From positions 1-38,140 of the forward strand of contig CAJBLF010000057.1 of the NCBI GenBank assembly GCA_903953935.1: a stretch of 38,140 bases of DNA, given 5' to 3'. This DNA comes from an uncultured bacterium (GTDB taxonomy: Bacteria; Patescibacteriota; Gracilibacteria; Absconditabacterales; Absconditicoccaceae). The number at the start of each line of letters is the position of its first letter. Within the stretch, counting starts at the first letter, position 1. Position numbers and translations under genes: made by a program. Below, piece after piece: positions 25,551-35,051 of this stretch. The notes beneath the pieces were generated by a model. It saw only the letters and a list, made by a program, of their open reading frames with translations, made no database searches and was not told the DNA's origin.

Positions 25551-28319
25551 ATGGAACAAATAAAAAAGCAGTATTATCAATTATCTATAGAAGCAACATT
25601 GTCTGATTTACAGACATCTTTTGATGGTCTCAAAAAAGAGGCGGTACCAACCAGAGAAAAAATTTATGGAAAAAACATATTAACCTGATTCAAAAAAGAA
25701 TCGTTTATACTCAAGATTTTTAAACAGTTCAAAGATATTCTGATTATCTTGCTTATCGTGAGTGATGCTATTTCGTTATATTTGCAAGATTTTAGAGGAG
25801 CAACAATTTTGACATTCATTATTTTGATCAATGCTCTCATCGGATATATTCAAGAGGCAAAGGCAGAAAAGATTATGGAATCACTTAAAAAAATGCTTCA
25901 CCCCAATGCTAAAGTCAAAAGGAATGGTATAATGATAGAAGAACTTGCTGAAGAGTTAGTACCTTGAGATATAGTATATATAGAAGAATGAGATAGTATT
26001 CCTGCTGATATTAGAATTATCCAAGAATCAGAATTTCAAACCAATGATTTTTCACTGACGTGAGAATCTAATCCTCAAAACAAATTCACGCATGAAATAA
26101 ATGGTGACGTATTGCTCTCCGAAAGAAATAATTGTGTCTGGATGGGAACAACTGTTGCAACATGATATGCATGGTGAGTTGTCTTCGCTACGGGAATGAA
26201 TACCGAGCTAGGAAGGATTGCAAATTTATCTCAAGAACAAACACCTGAAGATACACCACTTCAACTAGAGATGAAAAACATAGCAAAAAAACTTACGATA
26301 GGGACGCTAATTCTTTGAGTTGTATTGATGATTGTCGCAATTCTTTCTCACTTTACCCTCAATGAAGCATTTATTTTTGTTATAGGAATATCTGCATCCA
26401 TGATTCCCCAAGGACTTCCTGCACAGGTAAGTATAGCATTGTCACTGGCCGCATGAAGACTTGCAAAAAATAGAGCACTTGTCAAACAGTTAGCATCCGT
26501 AGAGACCTTGTGATGTGTAAATGTAATCTGCACAGATAAAACAGGAACAATTACCAAAAATGAAATGACTGTAAAACATATGTTGCTTTGATTCCATCTT
26601 TACGATATAGAAGGCGATGGCTATCAGCCCATAGGAAATATTTTAGATGCACAGACACATCATCCTATTGATACGGCATTTACTACTATACGAAAGCACT
26701 TTTTCAATACCTTGTTTCTCGCATCCAATGCCAAGATAAATATGCCTGATGAAGAGCATATGACGCGATATGCTATTGGTGATCCAACAGAAGCAGCACT
26801 TGTTAGTTTAGCACAAAAGGCATGATATAATACAGAAAGACTTGATCAGCTATATTCCCAACTTCATCAATATGGGTTCGATTCGGTGAGAAAAATGATG
26901 TCGTCAGTTCGTAAGATAGATGATAAAAAATATCTCTATGTGAAGTGATCTCCTGCCGCGATTATGGAAAGGTGTACACAGATATATGATGGAAAAGAAA
27001 TAAGAAATATAAGCGAGGAAGATAAAGATCAGATAAAAAAATATATAGAAGAAAGCTCAAGTAATGCTATGAGAAATCTTGCGTTTGCGTATAAACAAGT
27101 GGATACCTACGACTCATCACTGAAGTGGCAAGATATGGAAAATGAATTGATTTTTTTATGATGTGCAAGTATCATCGATCCACCAAGAGAAGAAGTTGCT
27201 GCTGCTGTCAAGTCTGCACATGAAGCAAAGATAAAGATTATCATGATTACCTGAGACTATGGATTGACTGCTGAAGCGATAGCTAAACGTATAGGATTAG
27301 ATGATGGAAAAAACATTATTATGGTTGCTGGAGACGAGCTTATTAAAATGTCAGATATCCAACTAGTACAGACACTAGAAAAACCAGTGCCGATTATTTT
27401 TTCAAGAACATCACCAGAAGATAAGCTAAGAATTGTAAATTTATTGAGAAAGACACACAATATAGTTGCTGTTACAGGTGATGGAATCAACGATGCGCCT
27501 GCACTCAAGAGTGCAAATATTTGAGTAGCTATGGGAAAGATAGGTACTGATGTAGCCAAGAATGCCTCAGAGATTGTTTTGCTTGATGATAGTTTTCATA
27601 CGCTTGTGTATGCAATCAGAGAAGGAAGAATTATATTTCAAAATCTTAAAAAAACAATCATTTCATGTATTACATCAAATGGCGGTGAGTTGTTTACCGT
27701 TTTACCAAGTCTAGCTATGAAAGCGTTGTTTGGACTTCCAATGGCAATTACACCATTTCAAATATTGGCCGTAGATATGATTGGAGAAATGTGACCACTG
27801 ACTGCGCTTGCACGAGATCCCGCACAAAAAGATTTGATGAAAGAATGACCGAGAAATGTAGCTGATCATGTTATCAATAAACCTGCTATTATAGATTTGA
27901 TCTTTTCTGGAATACTGATGTGAGGTGTAGCATTTTCAAATTATGTGTTGTACTTTATTACTCACGGATTTACGATTACTACGTTTTCAACGGCAACACC
28001 ATATTACGCGATGGCAACATCGGTGACCTACACAAGTATTTTGTTCTGTCAATTTGCGAATATCCTTTCTCGTAGAGCAGGTACAGATTCAGTATTTACC
28101 TCATACCTTCGATCAAATAAAAAATTATTAATTGCATTCTGAATATCTATTACCTGTATCATGGTATTGATTTATGCTCCTATCATTCACACCTATTTCG
28201 GATTTGGTTCTATGGATATCAAAGACCGATTATTTCCTATAGGATGAGGAATGGTATTCTTGCTTATCCGTGAATGACAAAAATATGGTAAGAGAAGAAA
28301 ATTAGCAAGGATAGGATAA
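25551..28319 (+). CDS. P-type cation-transporting ATPase (P2 type)
   Basis: 922 residues. N-terminal cation-ATPase domain (LQTSFDGLKKEAVPTREKIYGKN), actuator domain with LTGES (one glycine UGA), phosphorylation motif CTDKTGT near residue 328, nucleotide-binding KGSPAAIM, hinge [22 protein letters not shown] and six C-terminal membrane segments. It fits the Ca2+/Na+/K+-type P2 ATPases. In M4 the ion-site motif reads SMIPQGLPA, with Gln where most members have Glu (PEGL); M6 reads ILAVDMIGEMGPLTALA, with Asp retained. The transported ion cannot be told from sequence alone. A terminator follows. Confidence 0.94.
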
Positions 28320-28340
28320 ACATTAGAAAATAAAAAAAGT

Positions 28341-28363
28341 CTGATGAATATATCAGGTTTTTT
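28341..28363 (+). terminator. Terminator after the P-type ATPase gene
   Basis: CTGAT/ATCAG hairpin with an AT-rich loop followed by G and six T. Confidence 0.75.
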
Positions 28364-28471
28364 CTATTCATCAGGAGTCAGAATATATTCCTTTGAAAAT
28401 GGCATGCTCTTCGTTAGTATTAAAGATAACAAAACACATTCAGATCATTTTATTTTTTGGCCGTTATACTC

Positions 28472-29056
28472 ATGAGAAAAACATTAGAAAATCTTACCAA
28501 GGCTTTTGTTGGAGAATCACAAGCAAGAAATCGCTATGCAATTTATGCGAGTGTCGCAAGAAAAGAATGATTATTGCAAATAGCAGATATTTTCGAACAA
28601 ACAGCTGAACAAGAAAAAGAGCATGCATCACGATTCTTCAAAATGATCCAAGTCGTTAAGGCAAAGATGTGAGAAGATATGGATGAAGTGGTTATAGATA
28701 CTGGGGCTTTCGTAAAAGTAGGAACAACATTAGAAAATTTACAATACTCAATCAATGGAGAAAACCACGAACACGAAGTATTGTATCCTGAATTTGCTAA
28801 GATAGCTGAAGAAGAATGATTTCCAGAAATAGCTGCAAGAATCCTTGCTATTTCTCACGCAGAAGAACATCACGAAGCAAGATATCAAGCGGTACGTGAA
28901 CAATTAGCTGCAGGTACTTTAGCTGCAAAAGCTGAAGATATAGAATGGATGTGCACAAAATGTGGCTATGTCCACAAAGGAAAATTTCCTCCAGCAAAAT
29001 GTCCATCATGTGATCACGAATCGAATTATTATATCGTGAAGACAGAGAAATACTAA
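28472..29056 (+). CDS. Rubrerythrin
   Basis: 194 residues. The ferritin-like diiron domain shows GESQARNRYAIYASVARKEG, EQEKEHASRFFK (ExxH) and SHAEEHHEARYQ (the second ExxH). The C-terminal rubredoxin domain has CTKCGYVHKG and PAKCPSCDHE, two CxxC pairs. The protein reduces peroxide in anaerobes, taking electrons from rubredoxin-type donors, and would protect an oxygen-sensitive cell. The start gives the family's MRKTLENLTKAF. TATACT ends 1 bp before the ATG. Confidence 0.97.
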
Positions 29057-29091
29057 AATATCATTATTACTTTCGTAGAAATGACCAACCA

Positions 29092-29116
29092 AAAAAAAGT
29101 CCTCACGCAGAGGACT
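29092..29116. terminator. Bidirectional terminator between rubrerythrin and the LtaS-GDPD gene
   Basis: A-run, stem AGTCCTC ACGCA GAGGACT, T-run; it suits both converging genes. Confidence 0.9.
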
Positions 29117-29134
29117 TTTTATGTAGTGTTTTTT

Positions 29135-31597
29135 TTATTGTCCGAGATATATATCTGATCGCTGTTTTATTGCTGATACGGTATCTGTCATGATCATACG
29201 TACTCATTCACGATAGAGTTTTTTTACATCACCAGTGGTATTTACCGTGTAGACGACCAATCTTTTTCCGATATCATCAACCTCCTGTGGAGTAGTTTCT
29301 TTTATCAGTGATTGAGGCATAAGGTAATATGGATGATTCATATTTGGAAGGGTATCAAGATCAGTAAGATTGAAAGTATCCCATCAGGCAGTTATATTTT
29401 TATATGATCATAAGATATACGTTGCTTCTTTATCGTAGCTAGTGAAAATAACTCTATCATTCATACTAAGCTTTTGAATACTCTTGATAGCAGCAGTGGT
29501 TTGTTGTTCTGCATCTTTTTGGTTGTAGACCTTTATTTCTACAAAATAATAATCAAATAGCCCCTTGATCTTATTCATCATTTCTTCTAGAGTCATAATC
29601 GGTTCTCCATTTTTCACCTGACATTTTTTCTTAAGTTCTTCAAGTGTATACTCACTTACTTTACGTTTGGGACAAGTAGTTTCTGTAAGATATGGACCAT
29701 GTGCCACGATATTTTGTTTATCCTTGGTTTGAGAAATATCAAATTCTACCCCGTCCGCACCATCTTCTTTTGCTTTCAAAAATGCCTGTAAAGAATTTCC
29801 AGGTATCTCACCAAGTGACCATGATCATTGATGAGCAATGAGAGTCATACTGTGTTTACCAGAAAGTACGGTTCATGATCATTGTTCAAATGCGATATAC
29901 GACGAAAGATAATGGTAGATGAATTTGTTGCTGGTATGTATTTGAGAAATATCATTGAATGCCTTACCAGAACCTGGTCATCACACGATAGTGAATTTAT
30001 TACTGTTTTGGAAATAGCGACAGTAAACGATTCATCGATCTCTTTTTTTTGTAGGAGAAAATATATCATTGGCGAGTTTAGAAACCGTAATGAATCAATT
30101 GGCTACTAATTGTTTGAGTCCATAAAACATGTCAGTATGTTGGATAATATTGGTGTTTATTGTGCCAGGAGTGATGCCCGTTCCTACAATAGTTGCAAGT
30201 CATTTGGTATATCGATATGTTCACAGGGCATCTTTTTCTTTTGCTTCTAAAGGTTCCATTTTCCTATGGTCACTCACAATTACCAAGAGGCCATTGGTGA
30301 AAAAACCAGCTTTTTTGAGTTGGAGATAAAAGTAATAGAGACTCTTATCAGTATATCTAAGTGCATCAGTTTGATTTTGGCCATATGGAGTATTGTAGGG
30401 TTTATGAAATGAGATATTTTGTAAGACAATAAGATAAGGATCAGTTTGTCCTTTCATGATATTGAGTGTTTTATCGTAGAGGTCAGTATCAGGAGCTGCA
30501 TCAAAAACATATTTTTGTTTGTCAGTGAAAGCTTCTTCGCCAACAATTTTTTGGAATCCTATTGATGAAAGAAATGATTGTTGGTTGAGGAAATCAAGAT
30601 TTACGGAACTAATAAAATTGGTAGCATATCATTGGGTAGTGAAAAATGTCGGTAATGAATCCGTATACGTAGTGTATCCAGAATATGCTGATACTCGTGA
30701 TCCGATAAATTTCAGTGGTTCTATTCCAAGAAAAAATCAGATATGTGCGGTGTCCGAAGTACATCCATTAGTGATGAAGTTGGTGAAGGTGATACCTTGT
30801 TTTTGTATGAGATCGAAGTAGGGAAGATTATCATGAACTCATCCAACTCTGAGCGAATCTATAGGTGACAAGGATTCAGCAAACACAACAATGATATTTG
30901 GTTTCTTATTCAATCATCTTTTTTTGCCAAAAAACTTCTGGTAGGTGTCAGGAATGTTGTATTCAGAAAGATTGCCTATATTTTGAGTGAATGCAGTAAA
31001 ATTTATAGAGATGATATTGTCAGGAAGTGAGGTGAATCATCCAGGAGAATACAAGCTTACACCAAAAGAAGCAAGCGCGAAGAGGAAAAAATATACCGCC
31101 AAGTATACTTTATTATTTTTTTTGAATGTATTGTTTTGGACAACAAAGAACGTGATGATGGATAAGATAGAGACTACAACTACTATACTGACTATCATTC
31201 ACGAGAAATCTCACAATGAAGGGTTTATGAATTGACTCATATCCAAGATAGATATCCTACTTTGAAAAAAATACATAGTGAAGATGTCGAGCACAAAAAG
31301 GAGAAATATACCAGAAATAATAATGTTGGTAATGATCTTGATCATTGTCTTTTTGATAAGTGCATTGATCCCGACTAATCCCAAGAGAATCATACATACA
31401 AGAAAATCACTGACGAAATATCAGAGATAATGGCCTATTGTGGCTCAGAATGTTGGCTCCTTAAATGTTTCTGAATATGCTAAATAAATGAAAACTTGTT
31501 TTATAAACAAACAAAAAAATGAGAGTACTACAATAGTTCTCCCAAAAAATGGTGATGTACGTAAAGATGTGTATAATGACAATGTTATTTTTTTCAT
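29135..31597 (-). CDS. LtaS-like sulfatase-fold protein fused to a glycerophosphodiester phosphodiesterase domain
   Basis: 820 residues in one frame once UGA is Gly. Residues 1-185: about five membrane helices. Residues 230-500: LTA synthase/phosphoglycerol transferase-like domain, VVFAESLSP (metal-binding E241), ITNGCTSDTAH with candidate nucleophile T280, NISFHKPY and VIVSDHRKM (D-H pair). Residues 584-815: GDPD domain, MTLIAHQGS, GNSLQAFLKAKEDGADGVEFDISQTKD, VAHGP and C-terminal RLVVYTVNTTG and MIMTDTVSA. Catalytic signatures deviate: HR is HQ and PEN is PGN. LtaS enzymes transfer glycerophosphate from phosphatidylglycerol; GDPD cleaves glycerophosphodiesters. An outward-facing synthase and hydrolase in one chain suggests glycerophosphate polymer remodelling, but this is inference. 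Confidence 0.85.
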
Positions 31598-31672
31598 ATA
31601 TTGTTTTTGTTTTTTGAAATACAAAAATCACTGAAAATAGTGTATGTATTTAGACGAAGTTTACAACCATAA

Positions 31673-32920
31673 TTATGTGATATTTCCTCCTCTCAGTGTT
31701 CGATTGCTATTCTTTTGAACCGTATCACCAAGTTGCTCTAGAGACAATGTATGTTCTTTGATGAGTTTCTGTAATTTAAATCTATCTACCTCCATTGCTT
31801 CATCCAAAACTCATATCTCAAGTAGGACTTTTTTTAATGCATCTTTATCAATGATACTGATGCTTTCTGCTGGTGAGGCAGATATCTTGTGAGTATTTCA
31901 AAATAATTTTAACAGATTGTTTTTCTCCAGATATTCGACCAACAAGATCTTAATAAGCTCTTTATCGTTTTTTGCTTGTGATTCTTGTTGTGATAATGCA
32001 ACGTATTCATCGACCAATCATTTGACCGTTTTTTCTCAGAGTTCACCACCTACGACTTCATCGTCAAACTTCAGATGTGCTCGTAGTGGACAGAGCGAAT
32101 AGTATTCGCAGTATTTGCAATAATTATTTTCTTTTGGTTCAAAACATTTTTTATTTCCCATATTATAATGGAATTTTTTATCTTCAATATCAACTATCGT
32201 ATCAGCATATTTTTTCGTGACGGTGGTCAAAAGTTCAGGAGTAATCTCTCGTTCATCCATCAAATCGAAATGAAGATAGTGAAGTCTGGCTTTTATTGTT
32301 TTGAAGTACTTAGCATAATTCTGTTGGACCCCAAGGCCATATAAGGTCAATTGTTCTCTATATTCTTCTTTACTTTCTGGGGGTAAATTTTTATTGGTTT
32401 TATAATCGTTGATGATAAAGGTCTCTCATTCTTTATCGAGTCTATCGATAAATCCACGAAATTTTATTCAATTTTTGTTCTCCTTTTCTTGAAAGGAGGG
32501 GGACCCGGAGGGTGGAGGATTTAAATCAAAAATAATTGACGCTTCTGTCGCTACAACACTGATTCATGCAAAAGGACTATACTTGTCATAGTAATTTGCA
32601 ACATAATGAATTCCTCTACGAATATAGTCTTCCAGTGTTTGTTGTCATTTTAATTGTAATTCTTTTTCTTTGGTTGCTTCTTTAACTTCACTATCCCACT
32701 GGTCTTTGAATTTTATCAAAAGATCATCCTTGCTCGGGATTGTAAATACATTTATCTGATTATACAACCATTCCAATGTTGCATGAACGCTATGTCCGAG
32801 AATAAGATCCGGACTCGATTCAAATTCTTTTTCCTGGATTTTATCGACGTATTTGTATTGATATTTGCGTGGGCATTGGAGGAATGTTTGGGTTTGTGAA
32901 AATGAATAGATGGACATCAA
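31673..32920 (-). CDS. PD-(D/E)XK nuclease, RecB/Cas4-like, with probable Fe-S cluster
   Basis: 415 residues. The N terminus, SFSQTQTFLQCPRKYQYKYVDKI, is the start of the PD-(D/E)XK superfamily domain found in AddB/RecB and Cas4. HATLEWLYNQI follows. The catalytic core reads GFIDRLDKEGETFIINDYKTNK. One Cys (QCPRKY) and the cluster CKYCEYYSLCPLR supply four Fe-S ligands. The last 110 residues (after VVGGELG) are helical and less usual. There is no helicase domain and no CRISPR array nearby, so a repair or DNA-processing role is likelier. An insertion around residues 135-153 (PPPSGSPSFQEKENKNG) matches DNA of an intergenic repeat. Confidence 0.9.
32470..32530. repeat. Intergenic-type repeat inside the nuclease gene
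   Basis: TTCTTGAAAGGAGGGGGAC, then CCGGAGGGTGGAGGATTT. The same word order (CTGAAAGGAGGTGTCC, GAAGGACGGAGGATTT) occurs at 3006-3040 between nadE and nadK. Here it is read through in frame as PPPSGSPSFQEK. Confidence 0.65.
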
Positions 32921-32924
32921 AACT

Positions 32925-33056
32925 AATTAATAATTAAAAATGAATAACGAATAATATTGGTATCGCTAGAAAAGACTATTGTAAGAAAACGATAGTTTGT
33001 GATGTAACAAAAATCCAAAATCATTCATCATTAATTATTCATCGTTCATTAGTTAT
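32925..33056. repeat. AT-rich inverted-repeat element
   Basis: Left arm AATTAATAATTAAAAATGAA then TAACGAATAATATTGGTATC; right arm CATCATTAATTATTCATC then GTTCATTAG. It has the same build as 23398-23492, and fills the gap between the nuclease and the next gene. Confidence 0.6.
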
Positions 33057-33099
33057 TTTATATTTTTTCAAAATGACTTTACAAGTTCTTCACATGAAA

Positions 33100-33966
33100 T
33101 TATTTTTCTTTATCTAATGTCTTGCTAATTTCTTCTTGTGTTTGTGTAGCTATCTCATGAGGAAATCTTTTGGTAAAAAATGGGTTATCCAAATATGTCT
33201 TTCCTGTTTTTTTTGCCCATTTTTTATAGCCTTGTACAAGATCATCGAACGCATGTTGATCAAAAACCAATTCAAGATCAAAGGGGAGTGGGGAATTTGT
33301 TTTTCTGTCGCTAAATACAGAGTCATAGGTGCCCAATTGAGCTTTCCCAGAATGAAGTAGCTTTTTGATATCCTCTTTAGAGAACTCAAAACCTATGAGT
33401 TTTTTATACGCTTCTTCTTGGATGAATTCATCTGTTATATTGTGGATACTAGTGTGGATAGCTTTTTCTTGCCAAAATAATTGGTGTGTGCTTCAGAGCT
33501 CTTTCGTGTTGTTTTCACTGAACATTTTTGCTTCTTCTTCTGAAAGAACTCTAAAAAGTGTTATATGTTCAGGCAATGTTTCTGTAACAAAATCATTGAT
33601 AGGTATTTTGTTTTTTCATGGAGATAGTGGATATACAAAGAACTCATTTTTTTTCATGGAAGCAGCAGTTCCTAGCGGTATAAGAACATTATTATATACC
33701 ATAAAATCAACGTGATAGAAGTGTCGATCGTTGCTTGTTTTGTTAGTTTTTTTGAGAGCAACAATCCACCTAACGGCTCATTCAGGAAGTGTGCACCATT
33801 GCATATGCATATCACGGATATCTGTTGAGGAATGTATTTGGTTTATAGAATAGGAGAATCTACCAAAGTCTCCAGAGAGTGAATCTATTACTTCAGGAAG
33901 TATATCTATGATTTTTTTTCTGATATCTATCTCATTGATTTCTTTTGTCTCAAATGTGTTTATCAT
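33100..33966 (-). CDS. Hypothetical protein, 288 aa
   Basis: No family recognised. It starts MINTFETKEINEIDIRKKIIDILPEVIDSL and is mixed alpha/beta with no membrane segment or signal peptide. A run of readable strands lies at residues 60-110 (GAVRWIVALKKTNK, HFYHVDFMVYNNVLIPLG), and the C-terminal third is helical and charged (YKKWAKKTGKTYLDNPFFTKRFPHE). UGA-Gly occurs at three positions. It is transcribed divergently from the glycosyltransferase gene. Confidence 0.82.
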
Positions 33967-34062
33967 GGAATTATAATAATATAAACATTATATATTGTAT
34001 TCACGATTGTTTTTTTGTCAAATACGGTTAAATAAGCATATTACCAATACAAAAACATGACA

Positions 34063-34090
34063 TTGACATTTAATATAAAATATATAGAAA
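34063..34090 (+). promoter_or_regulatory. Candidate promoter of the glycosyltransferase gene
   Basis: TTGACA with a 16-bp spacer and TAGAAA. Bases 34062-34086 are identical to 7024-7048. The ATG at 34057 therefore lies inside the promoter and is unlikely to be the start. Confidence 0.55.
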
Positions 34091-34091
34091 A

Positions 34092-34118
34092 ATGTGATTT
34101 ATATCACATGTTTTTTTT
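34092..34118 (+). promoter_or_regulatory. CRP-like palindrome / hairpin with T-run before the glycosyltransferase gene
   Basis: ATGTGATTTATATCACAT is a 7-bp stem with a 4-nt loop, followed by G and eight T, directly before the ATG at 34120. As DNA it contains TGTGA-N6-TCACA, the CRP-type consensus. As RNA it is a small intrinsic terminator or attenuator. Confidence 0.55.
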
Positions 34119-34119
34119 A

Positions 34120-35010
34120 ATGGAAAAGGATCAAGCGATTGTACAACCACGCGTATCGGTTATTATGCCTGCATACAATAGAGACACTACAATACATGCA
34201 GCATTGGTGTCAGCACTTCAGCAGAACTATCCAAATATGGAATTCGTTGTCGTCAATGATGGATCACAAGACAACACTCAGAAAATTGTTGAAACACTTC
34301 AACAACAAGATCCAAGAATCGTATTGGTCAACAATTCAAGTAATTTTTGAATTTCCAGATCTCGCAATATCGGAATGGAACATTCGACATGAGATATTTT
34401 TGCAGTACTGGACTCTGATGATATATGGTTTAGAGAAGATAAGATAGGTGTACAGGTCAAATTTCTCCAAGACCATCCCAATGTTTGAATCTTATGAACT
34501 AACGCTATAGTCAAAAACAAAGGGAAATATTCCTATACTAAAGAACGTTTGACGGACAAAGATATCAGAGCAAACAGTATTAGGGGGACACAATTTACCC
34601 ACTCGACTATGGTCTATCCCAAAGAGGTATATGAAGCAATCGGTGGATATAATCCCAAAATAAAATATGCTGATGATCGTGAGTTTCAATTGAGAGCAGG
34701 TAAATATTTTGAGTTCGCTAATCTTCCTGAATATATGCTACTCTATAATTCACATGATGATAATGTGAGTCATCAACATCGACTAAGACAACAAATGGAA
34801 AGCTTACGGTTGTCTTTGAGATATAGTCCACACTATCCTAATGCGTTGCCATGAATAACAAAAAAAGTCATAGGCGGAGCATATCAGATAACAACAAAAA
34901 CATTAGATGCTATGATACCCTGATCTAAGGATCGAATAAAGACTATGATAAAAGGAAAGCAAGAGATACCTTGAGACTTACCAATGCATATGAATCGAGA
35001 TATAGAGTAA
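34120..35010 (+). CDS. Family 2 glycosyltransferase
   Basis: 296 residues. The GT-A fold begins RVSVIMPAYNRDTTIHAALVSAL, with VVVNDGSQDNT (nucleotide-sugar binding), GISRSRNIGMEHS and AVLDSDDIW (the DxD metal motif as DSDD). Toward the C-terminal half come TQFTHSTMVYPKEVYEAIGGYN and ADDREFQLRAGKYF, with the ED-like catalytic region as DDRE. It would add a sugar to a surface glycan or lipid on the cytoplasmic side. The start at 34120 was preferred because an earlier in-frame ATG lies in the promoter. A polar, basic tail of about 60 residues closes the protein. Several UGA-Gly codons. Confidence 0.92.
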
Positions 35011-35051
35011 GTAAGGTGCCCGAGTACTATGTGTCTAAATAAATAGTTACA

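Noticed and set aside
29135-29848. Stand-alone GDPD gene starting at 29848
   Set aside because: The frame is continuous with the LtaS-like domain upstream and no TAA or TAG separates them. An internal start remains possible but is not needed.
31673-32920. Cas4 of a CRISPR-Cas system
   Set aside because: There is no array or other cas gene in the window, and the protein is longer than Cas4. A general RecB-like nuclease is the safer call.
34057-34119. Upstream in-frame ATG as start of the glycosyltransferase
   Set aside because: It would lie inside the TTGACA promoter and the translated extension would include the hairpin with the T-run.
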